NCBI GenBank assembly: GCA_026416455.1
Contig: JAOAFE010000010.1
Location: 51,927 to 115,926, forward strand
Origin: Syntrophales bacterium
GTDB lineage: Bacteria; Desulfobacterota; Syntrophia; Syntrophales; UBA8958
Reading direction: 5' to 3'
DNA: 64,000 bases
Shown here: positions 18,936 to 28,182 of the stretch, piece after piece
Position numbering within the stretch: position 1 is the stretch's first letter
Layout of the letters: every line of letters begins with the position of its first letter
The notes under the pieces: model-generated
Database searches by the model: none
What the model saw: only the letters and a program-made list of their open reading frames with translations
What the model was told of the DNA's origin: nothing
Position numbers and translations under genes: made by a program

Positions 18936-18963
18936 TTGACAGACCCAGCAAACGGAGTAAAAT
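18936..18963 (+). promoter_or_regulatory. Strong candidate sigma-70 promoter for a small RNA
   Basis: TTGACA (18936-18941) and TAAAAT (18958-18963) are separated by 16 bases on the plus strand. There is no plus-strand gene before the downstream minus-strand ATPase stop at 19141. The element therefore points at the structured sequence that follows rather than at a protein gene. Confidence 0.65.
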
Positions 18964-18969
18964 TTATTC

Positions 18970-19130
18970 AGACGGGTTTCTGCAGTACGCGTGTCGAGTC
19001 GATGTGCTGGAGACGAACATTAAATGTAGGGAAGGGTCTTCGTGGTCATTGCGACCCCAAATAGACCGACTTTTTTGGTGAGACGACTCCAGCTAGGGCG
19101 AGACGGTACAGGCGGATCCCGTTCCTTTTT
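18970..19130 (+). ncRNA. Putative structured small RNA, possibly 6S-like
   Basis: About 160 nt between a strong promoter (18936-18963) and a T-rich run (19126-19130). Its ends can pair: ACGGG at 18972-18976 with CCCGT at 19118-19122, continued imperfectly with GTAC at 18985-18988 against GTAC at 19106-19109. Farther in, GCTGGAG at 19006-19012 pairs with CTCCAGC at 19087-19093. A central hairpin GGGTC/GACCC (19034-19038 with 19053-19057) closes the top. A long rod with bulges and a length near 160-180 nt is the shape of 6S RNA, the RNA polymerase regulator, but I cannot confirm family membership. No plausible open reading frame covers it. This 300-base gap holds nothing else I can name. Confidence 0.5.
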
Positions 19131-19140
19131 ATGTTGTCCG

Positions 19141-19851
19141 TTACTCCGCTGCTTTATTGATAATCAATGAAGAAGGGTCAAGGATGAGATGTTTCAACTC
19201 TTCCGTTTGAGGTCCAAGGAGAGATTTTATCCTAATTCCCGCTTCTTCGGACGTAAGGAGAAGCAAAATAGAGAAAAGTTGTTCCAAACCGATGACGGGA
19301 AGAGGTATTCCCGTTCTCCCTTCCTCCAGATGGCGGTGAATAGGCACGGAAAACCATACACCCGCCCCTAATTTAAGGGCTAAAGACTTCATTTCTTCTA
19401 CTGTGACTTTTACGTTGCGATCGAATCCCAAACCGTCAATGATGAGAAGATTGGGGCGAAAAACTCCCTGAACTATTAAATCGTTAATCCTTTCTTCCAA
19501 TCGGGGGATGGTTAGGTCTTCTAACTTGAAGGTCAGGATAAAGCGATGAGGCAGGATAGATTCAAAAAGGGGCTTTGACATCTCCCTGTTTTTCGGACCG
19601 ACCAGATGAAGAAAGATTTCTTCATACCAGAGCATGACCTTCCTTACAGGCTCCGTCAAGCTTACGTGCAAAACGTTCTTACCCTTTAACATGGCATTTA
19701 GAGCGATTTGGACTAAAAGGGCTGTTTTTCCCACCCCGTGGCGAGCCAAAATCGCCCCCATCTGGCCGGGGGCTAGGATGTTACCCATCGCATCCTCAAA
19801 CATACGAAGGGGATAGCTCTTAAGCAAAGTGTCTCTCAACATTCTTTTCAT
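19141..19851 (-). CDS. RecA/KaiC-like P-loop ATPase of unknown role
   Basis: A 236-residue ATPase with a Walker A (ARHGVGKTALLVQIAL) preceded by APGQMGAIL, and a Walker B NLLIIDGLGFD, the plan of a single RecA/KaiC/Rad55-type core. There is no DNA-binding or partner domain. A longer frame starts at 19920 inside the EF-G gene, but ATG 19851 (or 19842) follows AAAGGAAGG and lies past the EF-G stop at 19890, so a start there is preferred; which of the two ATGs is used is uncertain. It follows fusA by 38 bases on the same strand, which suggests cotranscription. The function is not recognisable. Confidence 0.7.
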   Translation of the reverse strand: MKRMLRDTLLKSYPLRMFEDAMGNILAPGQMGAILARHGVGKTALLVQIALNAMLKGKNVLHVSLTEPVRKVMLWYEEIFLHLVGPKNREMSKPLFESILPHRFILTFKLEDLTIPRLEERINDLIVQGVFRPNLLIIDGLGFDRNVKVTVEEMKSLALKLGAGVWFSVPIHRHLEEGRTGIPLPVIGLEQLFSILLLLTSEEAGIRIKSLLGPQTEELKHLILDPSSLIINKAAE

Positions 19852-19889
19852 CCTTCCTTTGATAGTTGGAACCTGACTTAGCCAGATTA

Positions 19890-21977
19890 CTAGGCCGCGT
19901 TTCTTTTCCTCGCCGTACATTCTTCAGCAATTTTTTCTGCAACGGAAGCGGGTACCTGGCGGTAAAAGGCAAATTCCATAGTGAATTGGGCCTTACCCTG
20001 CGTCGCCGACCTCAACACAGTAGAGAACCCAAACATTTCCGCCAAAGGTACTTGGGCTTCGATTACGCATACGATACCTTCGTCCTGAGCACCCAGGATG
20101 ATTCCCCTTCTCTGATTCAATAGGGCCATTACGCCCCCCTGAAACTCCGCGGGCGTCTCTACTACGACCTTCATTATCGGTTCTTGAATTACGGGCTGGG
20201 CCTTGGGATACGCTTCCCGAAACGCCCCTTTTGCTGCCTGTTGGAAGGCAATGTCCGACGAATCTACACTATGAAATGCCCCATCAGTTAATACGACTTT
20301 AACACCTACAACGGGGAATTCATACTTCGGGCCTTTCTCCATGGCGGCCTGAAATCCCTTTTCGCAGGCCGGTATAAACTGGGAGGGTATAGCCCCTCCC
20401 GTAATCCGGCTTTCGAAAATGAAGTTACCTTCTGTCGTCGGCTCTATGTAACCCGCCACCCGGGCAAACTGTCCGGCACCGCCGGTTTGCTTTTTGTGGG
20501 TATAGTTAAACTCTGCCCGTTGGGTTATGGTTTCTCTATAGGCCACCCGCGGTTTCCCCGTGGTTATATCGGCACCGTATTCTCTTTTTATCCTCTCCAC
20601 ATATACCTCTAGATGCAATTCTCCCATACCGGCAATGATCGTCTCATTGGTTTCCGTATCTATATACGTTCTAAAGGTAGGATCTTCTTTGGTAAATCGG
20701 TTGAGGGCCTTGGATAGGCTGACTTGAGACTTGTTATCCATAGGTAAGACGGCCAGAGAAATAACTGGTTCCGGCACATAGATAGATGATAAGGCCAAAT
20801 TCAACCCCGGAGACACGAAAGTATCTCCCGAAGCACACTCGATTCCGAAAAGGGCACCGATATACCCGGCGGGAATCGCTTCAATGTCCTCCATCTGATC
20901 GGCATGCATTCTCACCACACGGCCGACTCTGACCTTCTTGCCCGTTCTTACGTTTACCACCGTCGTACCACGATATATGGTACCCTGATATACTCTAATG
21001 TAGGTGAGTTGACCATACGGGCCATCTTCCAGCTTAAAGGCAAGGGCAACTACGGGTAGATCGGGATCACTTTTCAAAAGGACCTCTTCTTCGCCTCGGT
21101 CTAAATCACGGGCCGTATTAGAAACATCTGCTGGACAGGGAAGAAGCTCCGTTACAGCGTCAAGCAAGGGTTGAACCCCTTTGTTCTTATATGCCGATCC
21201 CATCAAAACGGGTGTCAACTCACCACATATCGTTCCCTTTCTCAATCCTTCAACAATAAGAGCTTTTGTTACCTCTCCCCCCTCGAGAACGGCTTCCACT
21301 AACCGGTCAGAAAAGAGAGAGGCGGCATCTATAACCTCTTCCCTCTTTTCTTTAGCTAGGAGAACCATAGAAGAAGGGATCTCTTCCTCCCTCACGATCT
21401 CTCCGTTCTTTCCATCAAAATATATGGCCTTCATGGAAAGGAGATCGATCACTCCTACAAATTCCCCTTCTCGGCCTATGGGCATTTGAAGAACGACTGG
21501 ATTTCGGTTTAAGCGAGACTTGATCTGCTCAACCACGCGGTCTGGGTTTGCTCCGCTTCTGTCCATCTTGTTTATAAAAGCCAGACACGGGACCCGATAG
21601 CGTCTCATCTGTTGATCAACAGTGATGGATTGAGATTGAACGCCACCCACGGCACACAGAACCAAAATTGCCCCATCCAGAACCCGGAGTGACCTCTCTA
21701 CTTCGATCGTAAAATCTACATGACCTGGCGTATCGATGATGTTGATTTCATGGTCTTTCCATTCACAGTAGGTAGCCGCCGAAGAGATGGTAATGCCTCT
21801 TTCCTTCTCCAGTTCCATGGAATCCATCGTCGCTCCCACACCATCCTTACCTTTGACTTCATGGATGGTATGGATACGCTTGGTATAGTATAGTATCCTC
21901 TCCGTAAGGGTAGTCTTTCCGGAATCAATGTGGGCACTGATACCGATATTCCGAATTTTAGAAGCATCTTTCTTCAT
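19890..21977 (-). CDS. fusA: Elongation factor G, spdEFG/mitochondrial EFG1-like
   Basis: A 695-residue translational GTPase with G1 [16 protein letters not shown]3 DTPGHVDF and G4 NKMDR, followed by domains II-V. The G1 motif carries Ser instead of the usual Ala (HIDAGKT). Switch I reads [19 protein letters not shown]; both features resemble mitochondrial EFG1 and the spdEFG proteins of spirochaetes, planctomycetes and deltaproteobacteria. It drives ribosomal translocation, or recycling if it is the second paralogue. The frame is open to 22052, but ATG 21977 gives the family N-terminus. A second EF-G may exist outside the window. Confidence 0.92.
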   Translation of the reverse strand: MKKDASKIRNIGISAHIDSGKTTLTERILYYTKRIHTIHEVKGKDGVGATMDSMELEKERGITISSAATYCEWKDHEINIIDTPGHVDFTIEVERSLRVLDGAILVLCAVGGVQSQSITVDQQMRRYRVPCLAFINKMDRSGANPDRVVEQIKSRLNRNPVVLQMPIGREGEFVGVIDLLSMKAIYFDGKNGEIVREEEIPSSMVLLAKEKREEVIDAASLFSDRLVEAVLEGGEVTKALIVEGLRKGTICGELTPVLMGSAYKNKGVQPLLDAVTELLPCPADVSNTARDLDRGEEEVLLKSDPDLPVVALAFKLEDGPYGQLTYIRVYQGTIYRGTTVVNVRTGKKVRVGRVVRMHADQMEDIEAIPAGYIGALFGIECASGDTFVSPGLNLALSSIYVPEPVISLAVLPMDNKSQVSLSKALNRFTKEDPTFRTYIDTETNETIIAGMGELHLEVYVERIKREYGADITTGKPRVAYRETITQRAEFNYTHKKQTGGAGQFARVAGYIEPTTEGNFIFESRITGGAIPSQFIPACEKGFQAAMEKGPKYEFPVVGVKVVLTDGAFHSVDSSDIAFQQAAKGAFREAYPKAQPVIQEPIMKVVVETPAEFQGGVMALLNQRRGIILGAQDEGIVCVIEAQVPLAEMFGFSTVLRSATQGKAQFTMEFAFYRQVPASVAEKIAEECTARKRNAA

Positions 21978-21982
21978 GTACC

Positions 21983-22028
21983 GAGTTACCTCGCAAAAAA
22001 AAATAAAAAATCCCTCATCGGGTAACTC
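21983..22028 (-). repeat. Inverted repeat in the fusA leader covering the Shine-Dalgarno
   Basis: GAGTTACC (21983-21990) and GGTAACTC (22021-22028) form a perfect 8-bp inverted repeat with a 30-base loop that contains long A/T runs. On the minus-strand transcript the arm nearest the ATG includes GAGGTAAC, the only Shine-Dalgarno-like sequence ahead of fusA (ATG 21977). Pairing would hide it. A regulatory role is inferred. Confidence 0.4.
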
Positions 22029-22107
22029 CCAATTAGGGACTCCGTTTATCACAACCGAGAGTGCCGTTTCCTAGATGATTTTTTTTACGATGTCAAGAAC
22101 TTTATTC

Positions 22108-22151
22108 AAAAAAAGAAAGGAGGGGACTGAAATTACACCCCACCTTTCTTT
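22108..22151 (-). terminator. Intrinsic terminator of the HU gene
   Basis: On the minus strand, after the HU stop, AAAGAAAGG then GGGG pairs across a short loop with CCCC then CCTTTCTTT, followed by a run of seven T residues (22108-22114 read as A on the plus strand). The strong stem plus U-tract is a textbook rho-independent terminator and separates hup from fusA. Confidence 0.85.
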
Positions 22152-22164
22152 CATTATTCACAGA

Positions 22165-22437
22165 TTACTTTCCAACCGCTTCTTTGAGTTTCTTGCCTGC
22201 CGTAAATTTGGGAACTTTCTTCGCCTTAATCTTTAGTGGTTTCCCTGTCTGCGGATTTCTCCCCGTCCTGGCCGCCCTCTTGGCTACCTTGAACGTACCG
22301 AAGCCGACAAGAGTTACTGAATCACCTTTCTTGAGGGCTTCTGTAATAGTGTCCAGAACACACTGCACCGCATCTTCCGCAATTTTCTTCTTCCCTACGA
22401 CCTTTGCTACTTCATTTACCAGATCACCTTTATTCAT
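22165..22437 (-). CDS. hup: HU-family nucleoid DNA-binding protein
   Basis: The 90-residue basic protein starts MNKGDLVNEVAKV and contains the beta-arm GFGTFKVAKRAARTGRNPQT followed by GKPLKIKAKKVPKFTAGKKL, the HU signature including the Pro-tipped DNA-bending arm. It acts as a homodimer that bends and compacts DNA. HU and IHF are hard to separate by eye, but the arm and C-terminus favour HU. A terminator lies directly downstream. Upstream (22438-22565) there is a TTGACA at 22544-22549 on the same strand, with only a weak -10 after it. Confidence 0.95.
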   Translation of the reverse strand: MNKGDLVNEVAKVVGKKKIAEDAVQCVLDTITEALKKGDSVTLVGFGTFKVAKRAARTGRNPQTGKPLKIKAKKVPKFTAGKKLKEAVGK

Positions 22438-22565
22438 TCCTCACTTACCCTCCTTCACTTTTTTTTAACCGCAAACTGCGGTCTGACGCCTTATTCCCGC
22501 CTGCCGTCTTCGCTGAAACTTCAGTAAACCTGAATTATACAATTGTCAAGAAAAAAATCTCGTAA

Positions 22566-24863
22566 TCACCTAATACAGACCCTTTTCACCTGCCTAAAAT
22601 CAGTCCAACCTTGTAGGGCCTTTTGAATACCATCCTGCAGAAGGGTCGTCATGCCCTCCTCGATAGCGAGAGCCCTTATTTCTTCTACCGTTGCATGTTT
22701 TTGAATAAGTCTTTTAATGTTATCACTGGCAATAAGGAGCTCATGAACCCCTATTCTCCCTTTGTATCCACTCTTGTCGCAAACCTCGCAACCTTTAGGA
22801 CGATAGAGGACAAAATTATCATCATAGGGAACGTTTAGTTTTGCGAAGAGATCCGGCCCGTAGCTTTCCACAATCTCGTCGTACTCCTCGCGAGAGGGGT
22901 GATAGGCCTCTTTGCAATTCTTACACAGCGTGCGAACAAGGCGCTGTGCAAGGATTCCCAGCAACGCATCGGCAAAGTTCAAAGGGTCTATCCCCATATC
23001 CAACAAACGGGTAATCGTTTCCGGTGCGCTGTTGGTATGCAACGTACTGAAAACCAAATGTCCTGTGAGCGAAGCCTCAACTCCGGTTTTTGCGGTTTCA
23101 TAATCTCTCATCTCTCCTACCATGATGACGTCTGGGTCCGCCCTTAAAAAGGCCCTCATAGCGGCGGCAAAATCAAAGCCGATCTTAGGCTGCACCTGCA
23201 CCTGACGTAAGCCATACTGTGTTATCTCCACTGGGTCTTCGGCCGTCCATATTTTCTTTTCTGGCGTGTTTATATGTCGAAGGGCGGCGTGAAGGGTAGT
23301 GGTTTTACCCGATCCGGTGGGGCCCACAACGAGAATCATGCCATATGGCTTTTCACAAATCTTCACGAGCTCTTCGTAATTTCGTTTCGACATACCCATG
23401 GCCTCGAGAGGCATCGTTTCCCCCTTGGCCAAGATTCTCATAACGACATCTTCTACCCCTCCCTGAGTAGGAATGGTAGCTACCCGTAATTCTATTTCTT
23501 CACCGGTCGGTCGACGGAATTTTATCTTTCCATCCTGGGGCAATCTCTTGACCGTAATGTCCAAATTGGACATGATTTTGATGCGTGATACCAGGGCCGC
23601 ACGGTAGCTGTATGGAACGGTTTGGTAGGGAACACAGTCACCATCGATACGAAACCTGATCTCCACGTTTTTTTTCATCACATTGGGCTCAATGTGGATG
23701 TCGGAAGACCTCTTAACGTAGGCATCGTTTATAATTTTGTTTACGAGTTGCATGATGACACTGTCCGATTCAGATACTCGTTCCTCTTCCCCCACATCCT
23801 CTTCTTCCTCGTCCTCTACCTCCAACTTGCCCAATAGATCCGAAATGGACGTATCATCCTCCGGAGATTGGAAAAAATAGTTTATGAACTTAACTATATC
23901 TTCCGGCAAGGCTACACTGTAGATTATGGCCTTGGTCTTCATTATACCTTCTATCGCATCTCTTTTGATGATGTTATTGGGGTCGTCTACGAGGATCTGG
24001 ATCTTTCCTTCCGTCCGGCCCAAGGGAACCCACAACTCTCGGCGCAAATACTCTCGTTTTAAATTCTTGATCAAATCTCCGGGAATAGGCACCTTGTCAC
24101 TAAATTGGACAAAACTGCACCGATAAAATTCCTCAAAGGATTTCCCTAAATCCTCCTTGGATATCCCGTACTTCTTCACGAGAATGTTTTCAACGTATTC
24201 TTTTTCTTCCCTGGCGATTTCCCATGCCCGGTCCAGGTCTTCCTCCGTAATGAGGCCTCGATTTATGAGATAATCAAATTTCGTCTTTCTTCTTTTAGCA
24301 AGACGCTCCTGGTTGTAAAAAGCAACTCCCAAGACTTCTGCAATTTCTTGGACAAAGGCCACCTCTTCTTCTGTGAACTTACCACTCCCCGCTTTTTTAT
24401 TTAAAATCTGAATGACTCCCATCAGGCGGTTACCATGGTTGATGGGGGCACAGAGAATTTCTCTCGTCCGGATGCCTGACTTCTTATCCCAGCTCTTATC
24501 AAATGTAAGATTGGGATCGATAGCTTTGAGTTCATCATCATCATAAGCATCGGCAATATTCACAATACGCCCCGTATTCGCCACAAAACCTGCAATGCTC
24601 TTGTTGCTTACGGGCACGCGGATTTCGTTTAATTTGTCACTCGCTTGCATGAAAAAAGAATAAATCTCGTTTTTTACCCGGTCGTAAGCATAGATCGTAA
24701 GATAATAAGCATTGAAGAGGAGGAGGATACTATCGCGCAAATCCACCATAATCTGCCGCAAATTCTGGGCTGAGTGAATACGATTCGTGATCTCCTGCAG
24801 TTTTTTTCGCTGAAGGAGCTTCTCTTCCAGCTCGCTTATTTTACTTGTTTCCAGTTCTGCCAT
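22566..24863 (-). CDS. PilB/GspE-family assembly ATPase with N-terminal GAF domain
   Basis: This 765-residue protein has three parts. Residues about 10-175 form a GAF domain (LTIYAYDRVKNEIYSFF ... GVIQILNKK). About 195-345 is an N-terminal region like the MshEN/T2SSE-N domain (FDYLINRGLITEEDLDRA). About 375-765 is the secretion ATPase, with Walker A GPTGSGKTTTLHAAL, the Asp/His boxes, and a zinc site CKNC ... CEVC with GRIGVHELL. Such ATPases power type IV pilus extension or type II secretion. The GAF fusion is unusual and suggests small-molecule control. No pil or gsp genes flank it, so its partner machine lies elsewhere. Start ATG 24863. Confidence 0.88.
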   Translation of the reverse strand: MAELETSKISELEEKLLQRKKLQEITNRIHSAQNLRQIMVDLRDSILLLFNAYYLTIYAYDRVKNEIYSFFMQASDKLNEIRVPVSNKSIAGFVANTGRIVNIADAYDDDELKAIDPNLTFDKSWDKKSGIRTREILCAPINHGNRLMGVIQILNKKAGSGKFTEEEVAFVQEIAEVLGVAFYNQERLAKRRKTKFDYLINRGLITEEDLDRAWEIAREEKEYVENILVKKYGISKEDLGKSFEEFYRCSFVQFSDKVPIPGDLIKNLKREYLRRELWVPLGRTEGKIQILVDDPNNIIKRDAIEGIMKTKAIIYSVALPEDIVKFINYFFQSPEDDTSISDLLGKLEVEDEEEEDVGEEERVSESDSVIMQLVNKIINDAYVKRSSDIHIEPNVMKKNVEIRFRIDGDCVPYQTVPYSYRAALVSRIKIMSNLDITVKRLPQDGKIKFRRPTGEEIELRVATIPTQGGVEDVVMRILAKGETMPLEAMGMSKRNYEELVKICEKPYGMILVVGPTGSGKTTTLHAALRHINTPEKKIWTAEDPVEITQYGLRQVQVQPKIGFDFAAAMRAFLRADPDVIMVGEMRDYETAKTGVEASLTGHLVFSTLHTNSAPETITRLLDMGIDPLNFADALLGILAQRLVRTLCKNCKEAYHPSREEYDEIVESYGPDLFAKLNVPYDDNFVLYRPKGCEVCDKSGYKGRIGVHELLIASDNIKRLIQKHATVEEIRALAIEEGMTTLLQDGIQKALQGWTDFRQVKRVCIR

Positions 24864-24920
24864 GGTTTCTCAACACTTCCTTCGAGCTTTTTTATCCGAT
24901 TCCCCCCTTTAGTCAAGCCC

Positions 24921-26999
24921 TCACCCTTCAACAACGAGTCGAGAGAAGTCGGCAACTAACCGGAACATGATTGCTATACGTCCCAATAGAGAAATACGGT
25001 TTACCCTTATCTCTTCCTCTTCAACCATAACGAGGACATGGTCAAAAAAGGCGTCAATTGGCTCCCTCAAAGAGGCCATTTCTTTTAAGGCGGACAGATA
25101 ATCCTCTTTGGGTAGGTAAATCCCCCGAACCAATTCTTCCACTCTAAGATACTCTTCCCATAGTCTGCGCTCTTCCATCGCCTGAAAGAGGTTCGGATTA
25201 ACAGCACCGGTTGTAGTCTGTCCCTTAATAATATTCCCCACCCTTTTGAAGGCGTATGTCAGAGGAAGGAAAGAAGAGTCCTCTGTAAATTTTAACAGGG
25301 CTTTAATCCGGGAAACACATCGGCCTAGGTCTTCTATGCCCGTCGATATCACGGCCTGAACCATATCCGCTCTATAACCCTGAGATAAAAGGTAATTTTC
25401 CAATCGGCCACGGAAAAATTCCATAACCGATTCCTTTACCGTCTCGGGTGACTCGGTTATTTTGTCCTTGAGAAGATGTAGGCTATAATCAATCAATTCG
25501 GCCAAATTCAGGTGATATCCGCGGGCGAGAATAATATTTATTATGCCCAGGGCCTGCCTTCTTAAAGCGTAGGGATCGGCCGTTCCCGTAGGAGGCAGAT
25601 TAACGCCGAAGAAACCGCATATCGTGTCCAATTTGTCAGCTATGCTTACAATGGCCCCTTCATCGGACTTGGGTAACTCTCCGCCGGCACTGATAGGCAA
25701 ATAATGCTCGTATATGGCTTGAGCAATGGTCGGATCTTCACCCTGATGCTTCGCATATTCTCTACCCATAATGCCCTGCAATTCAGGAAACTCTCCTACC
25801 ATTTGCGTATTCAAATCTGCCTTCGCCAGGAAGGCCACTCTATCCACCCGATCGATCAATTTTACATCAACCTTTTCTACGATAAAGCGCGCCAGGGCAC
25901 GAAACCTCTCCACTTTTTCGTACGATGTACCCAACAGACGATGATAGGTTACAGCTTTTAGCTCTTCTAAGCGTTTCTCCAGCGGCACCTTAAGATCAGC
26001 ATCAAAAAAGAACTGGGCGTCCGTAAGGCGCGCACGGATGACTTTTTCGTTGCCTTTTATCACCACACTGGCATCTGCTGGCGAGGTGTTGGCGATGGTA
26101 ACAAAGTAAGGTAAAAGCTGCCCCTCCTCACCGAGGACGGGGAAATACTTCTGATGGGACATCATGCAGGTTGTTAACACTTCTCTTGGAAGCTGAAGAA
26201 AAAGGGGATCAAAGCCACCGAGGAGGGCAACGGGATACTCGACCAGAAAAACAACTTCTTCTAGAAGCTTCTCATTCTCCATCGGTCGTCCCGATACCGC
26301 TTGGGCCACTTTTTGTGCCTGCTCTAAAATTATCTTTCTTCTTTCCTCCGGATCGCAAATGACGTAATTTGCTTTCGTCTTCTTCAGATAATCATTAAAA
26401 TCAACCACTTCAAAGGTATGGGGGCTCATGAAACGGTGTCCACGACTTTCGTTACCACTCTTTACGTACTCCAAAGAAAAAGATACGATTTCTCCTCCAA
26501 ATAGGGCCAAAATCCAATGAATGGGGCGAGCAAAACGGATATTAAAATTGCCCCACCTCATGGATTTGGGAAAGGGCAGTGAAAGTATCAGTTCTTTTAA
26601 CATGTCGGGGAGAAGAGATGCCGTGGCCACACCCGATAAGGTTTTTCTCGCACACACGTATTCGCCCTTTTCCGTCTTGACCACAAGGAGATCCTTCACC
26701 TCTAAACCCTGACTTGAGGCAAACCCGCGAGCGGCCTTCGTCGGCTCTCCTTTTTCATCGAAGGCAACGGCCTTGGCCGGACCTAATTTCTCCACCACTT
26801 GATCTTCCTGTTTTTCAGCCACGTCTTTTACACACAAAATCAGCCTTCGAGGAGTTGACATGGTGATTACATCTCCATGACTAATACGTCCTTCTCGAAA
26901 AGCTCGTTTTATCGTCTCCGCCATGGCCTCCATGGCCTTAGGTAAAAAGGCGGCTGGAATTTCTTCTGTTCCTATCTCTAGCAATAATTCCTTCCCCAT
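24921..26999 (-). CDS. glyS: Glycine--tRNA ligase, beta subunit
   Basis: Beta subunit of the bacterial alpha2-beta2 glycyl-tRNA synthetase, 692 residues, starting MGKELLLEIGTEEIPAAFLP, the family's conserved N-terminus. It continues through RAREAR-type HD-like central motifs (LLEVSGKGE-type sequences are absent, but MSHQKYFPVL and GIMGREYAKHQGED are conserved) to a C-terminal tRNA-binding helical domain. A further ATG at 27026 lies inside glyQ, so 26999 is preferred. It is 8 bases after glyQ, forming the usual glyQS operon. It charges tRNA-Gly in the cytoplasm together with GlyQ. Confidence 0.96.
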   Translation of the reverse strand: MGKELLLEIGTEEIPAAFLPKAMEAMAETIKRAFREGRISHGDVITMSTPRRLILCVKDVAEKQEDQVVEKLGPAKAVAFDEKGEPTKAARGFASSQGLEVKDLLVVKTEKGEYVCARKTLSGVATASLLPDMLKELILSLPFPKSMRWGNFNIRFARPIHWILALFGGEIVSFSLEYVKSGNESRGHRFMSPHTFEVVDFNDYLKKTKANYVICDPEERRKIILEQAQKVAQAVSGRPMENEKLLEEVVFLVEYPVALLGGFDPLFLQLPREVLTTCMMSHQKYFPVLGEEGQLLPYFVTIANTSPADASVVIKGNEKVIRARLTDAQFFFDADLKVPLEKRLEELKAVTYHRLLGTSYEKVERFRALARFIVEKVDVKLIDRVDRVAFLAKADLNTQMVGEFPELQGIMGREYAKHQGEDPTIAQAIYEHYLPISAGGELPKSDEGAIVSIADKLDTICGFFGVNLPPTGTADPYALRRQALGIINIILARGYHLNLAELIDYSLHLLKDKITESPETVKESVMEFFRGRLENYLLSQGYRADMVQAVISTGIEDLGRCVSRIKALLKFTEDSSFLPLTYAFKRVGNIIKGQTTTGAVNPNLFQAMEERRLWEEYLRVEELVRGIYLPKEDYLSALKEMASLREPIDAFFDHVLVMVEEEEIRVNRISLLGRIAIMFRLVADFSRLVVEG

Positions 27000-27007
27000 A
27001 TGCGGCC

Positions 27008-27895
27008 TCACCGACTGATGTTCCATTGCCTATTGAGTAGGGGATAACCCATCTGTTCCCTCTGACGAAGGTAGAGCTCGGCACTTAAACGAGCCAAATT
27101 CCTCACCCTGGCAATATAATTGGTTCTCTCCGCCACGCTGATTGCCCCCCTCGCGTTAAGGAGATTGAAGATGTGTGAACACTTCAAACAGCAATCGTAG
27201 GTAGGCAAAACTAAGGCTTGCTCTGCCATCCTTATACCTTCCCCTTCGTACATGTCAAAGAGACGTCTCAGCATGTCAATATCTGCCAGTTCAAAGTTGT
27301 ATTTTGACCATTCCACTTCACCTTGGTGATGTACGTCTCCATATGTACACGTGTCATTCCATTTCAAATCGAAGACATTGTCGATCCCTTGGATATACAT
27401 GGCAATTCGTTCGATTCCGTAAGTAATCTCAACACACACGGGCTTTAAATCGATTCCGCCCACCTGTTGAAAATAGGTGAATTGCGTTATCTCCATTCCG
27501 TCCAACCACACTTCCCACCCGAGACCCCAGGCTCCCACCGTCGGCGATTCCCAATCATCTTCAACAAATCTAATGTCATGCTCTAAAGGGTCGATACCGA
27601 AACTCCGCAAAGAGTCCAAATAAAGCTCCTGAATATTTAATGGAGATGGCTTCATTATGACCTGATATTGGTAATAGTGCTGTAAACGATTGGGGTTCTC
27701 TCCATATCGGCCATCCGTTGGCCGACGTGAAGGCTCGACATAGGCTACATTCCATGGCTCCGGCCCCAAAGACCTGAGAAAAGTGGCCGGATTGAAGGTG
27801 CCGGCACCTACTTCAAGGTCATAAGGTTGTTGGATAATACAACCTTGATCGGCCCAAAATCTTTCTAAGGCAAATATCAATTCCTGAAATGTCAC
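27008..27895 (-). CDS. glyQ: Glycine--tRNA ligase, alpha subunit
   Basis: Class II synthetase alpha subunit, 295 residues, with [13 protein letters not shown], the [24 protein letters not shown] region and [20 protein letters not shown], all typical of GlyQ. The frame can start at TTG 27901, but GTG 27895 begins the family N-terminus and has AGG-type Shine-Dalgarno sequence ahead, so it is used here. It binds glycine and ATP and works with GlyS. A minus-strand promoter candidate (TTGACA at 27968-27973 with GATAAT 15 bases on) lies about 55 bases upstream. Confidence 0.95.
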   Translation of the reverse strand: MTFQELIFALERFWADQGCIIQQPYDLEVGAGTFNPATFLRSLGPEPWNVAYVEPSRRPTDGRYGENPNRLQHYYQYQVIMKPSPLNIQELYLDSLRSFGIDPLEHDIRFVEDDWESPTVGAWGLGWEVWLDGMEITQFTYFQQVGGIDLKPVCVEITYGIERIAMYIQGIDNVFDLKWNDTCTYGDVHHQGEVEWSKYNFELADIDMLRRLFDMYEGEGIRMAEQALVLPTYDCCLKCSHIFNLLNARGAISVAERTNYIARVRNLARLSAELYLRQREQMGYPLLNRQWNISR

Positions 27896-28031
27896 GTTCA
27901 ACCTACCTCATTCCTTTTTATCGTATCTACAAGACTGGAAATGCTGATTATCACGCACAAAAGGGGGTGTCAACATAAATAACACTTTCTTTCCCTTGAC
28001 AAAACAAGAAACATGTGCTTCTCCTCTTGTC

Positions 28032-28177
28032 ACGCATAAGGGGAGGTCGTAAATCCCGGCCTGAGAGTTCCGTGGAAGCGGAAGACCCTCATGACCTGAT
28101 CCGGGTAATGCCGGCGTAGGGAATGCCTGGAGAAGAGTGAAAAACCCCTTATGCGAAGCGAAGCAAAGGGGTTTTTT
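28032..28177 (+). promoter_or_regulatory. TPP riboswitch (THI element) with terminator-type expression platform
   Basis: The aptamer shows the conserved CTGAGA (28061-28066) and the pyrophosphate-sensor block tgacctgatccgggtaatgc through gcgtagggaa (28092-28123). P1 can form between GCAT (28034-28037) and ATGC (28123-28126). The same 5' segment, cgcataagggg (28033-28043), is a perfect 11-base complement of ccccttatgcg (28145-28155), which is the left arm of the terminator at 28141-28177. So TPP binding, which fixes P1, should free the terminator, and low TPP should favour the antiterminator. This gives transcriptional repression of the thi operon by TPP. The 281-base gap between glyQ and thiE is otherwise promoter sequence, with a TTGACA at 27996-28001 and no clear -10. 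Confidence 0.95.
28141..28177 (+). terminator. Attenuator terminator of the TPP riboswitch
   Basis: AAAACCCCTT (28141-28150) pairs with AAAGGGGTTTT, with inner TGC/GCA pairs, followed by a T6 run ending at 28177. The stem ends five bases before the thiE ATG, so it decides whether the thi genes are transcribed. Confidence 0.9.
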
Positions 28178-28182
28178 CCTAT

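Noticed and set aside
22466..22483. Hairpin ACCGCA/TGCGGT upstream of the HU gene
   Set aside because: It has no T-run in either useful direction and no clear role.
27996..28019. TTGACA as a full promoter for the thi operon
   Set aside because: No convincing -10 follows at 16-18 bases, so it is only mentioned with the riboswitch.
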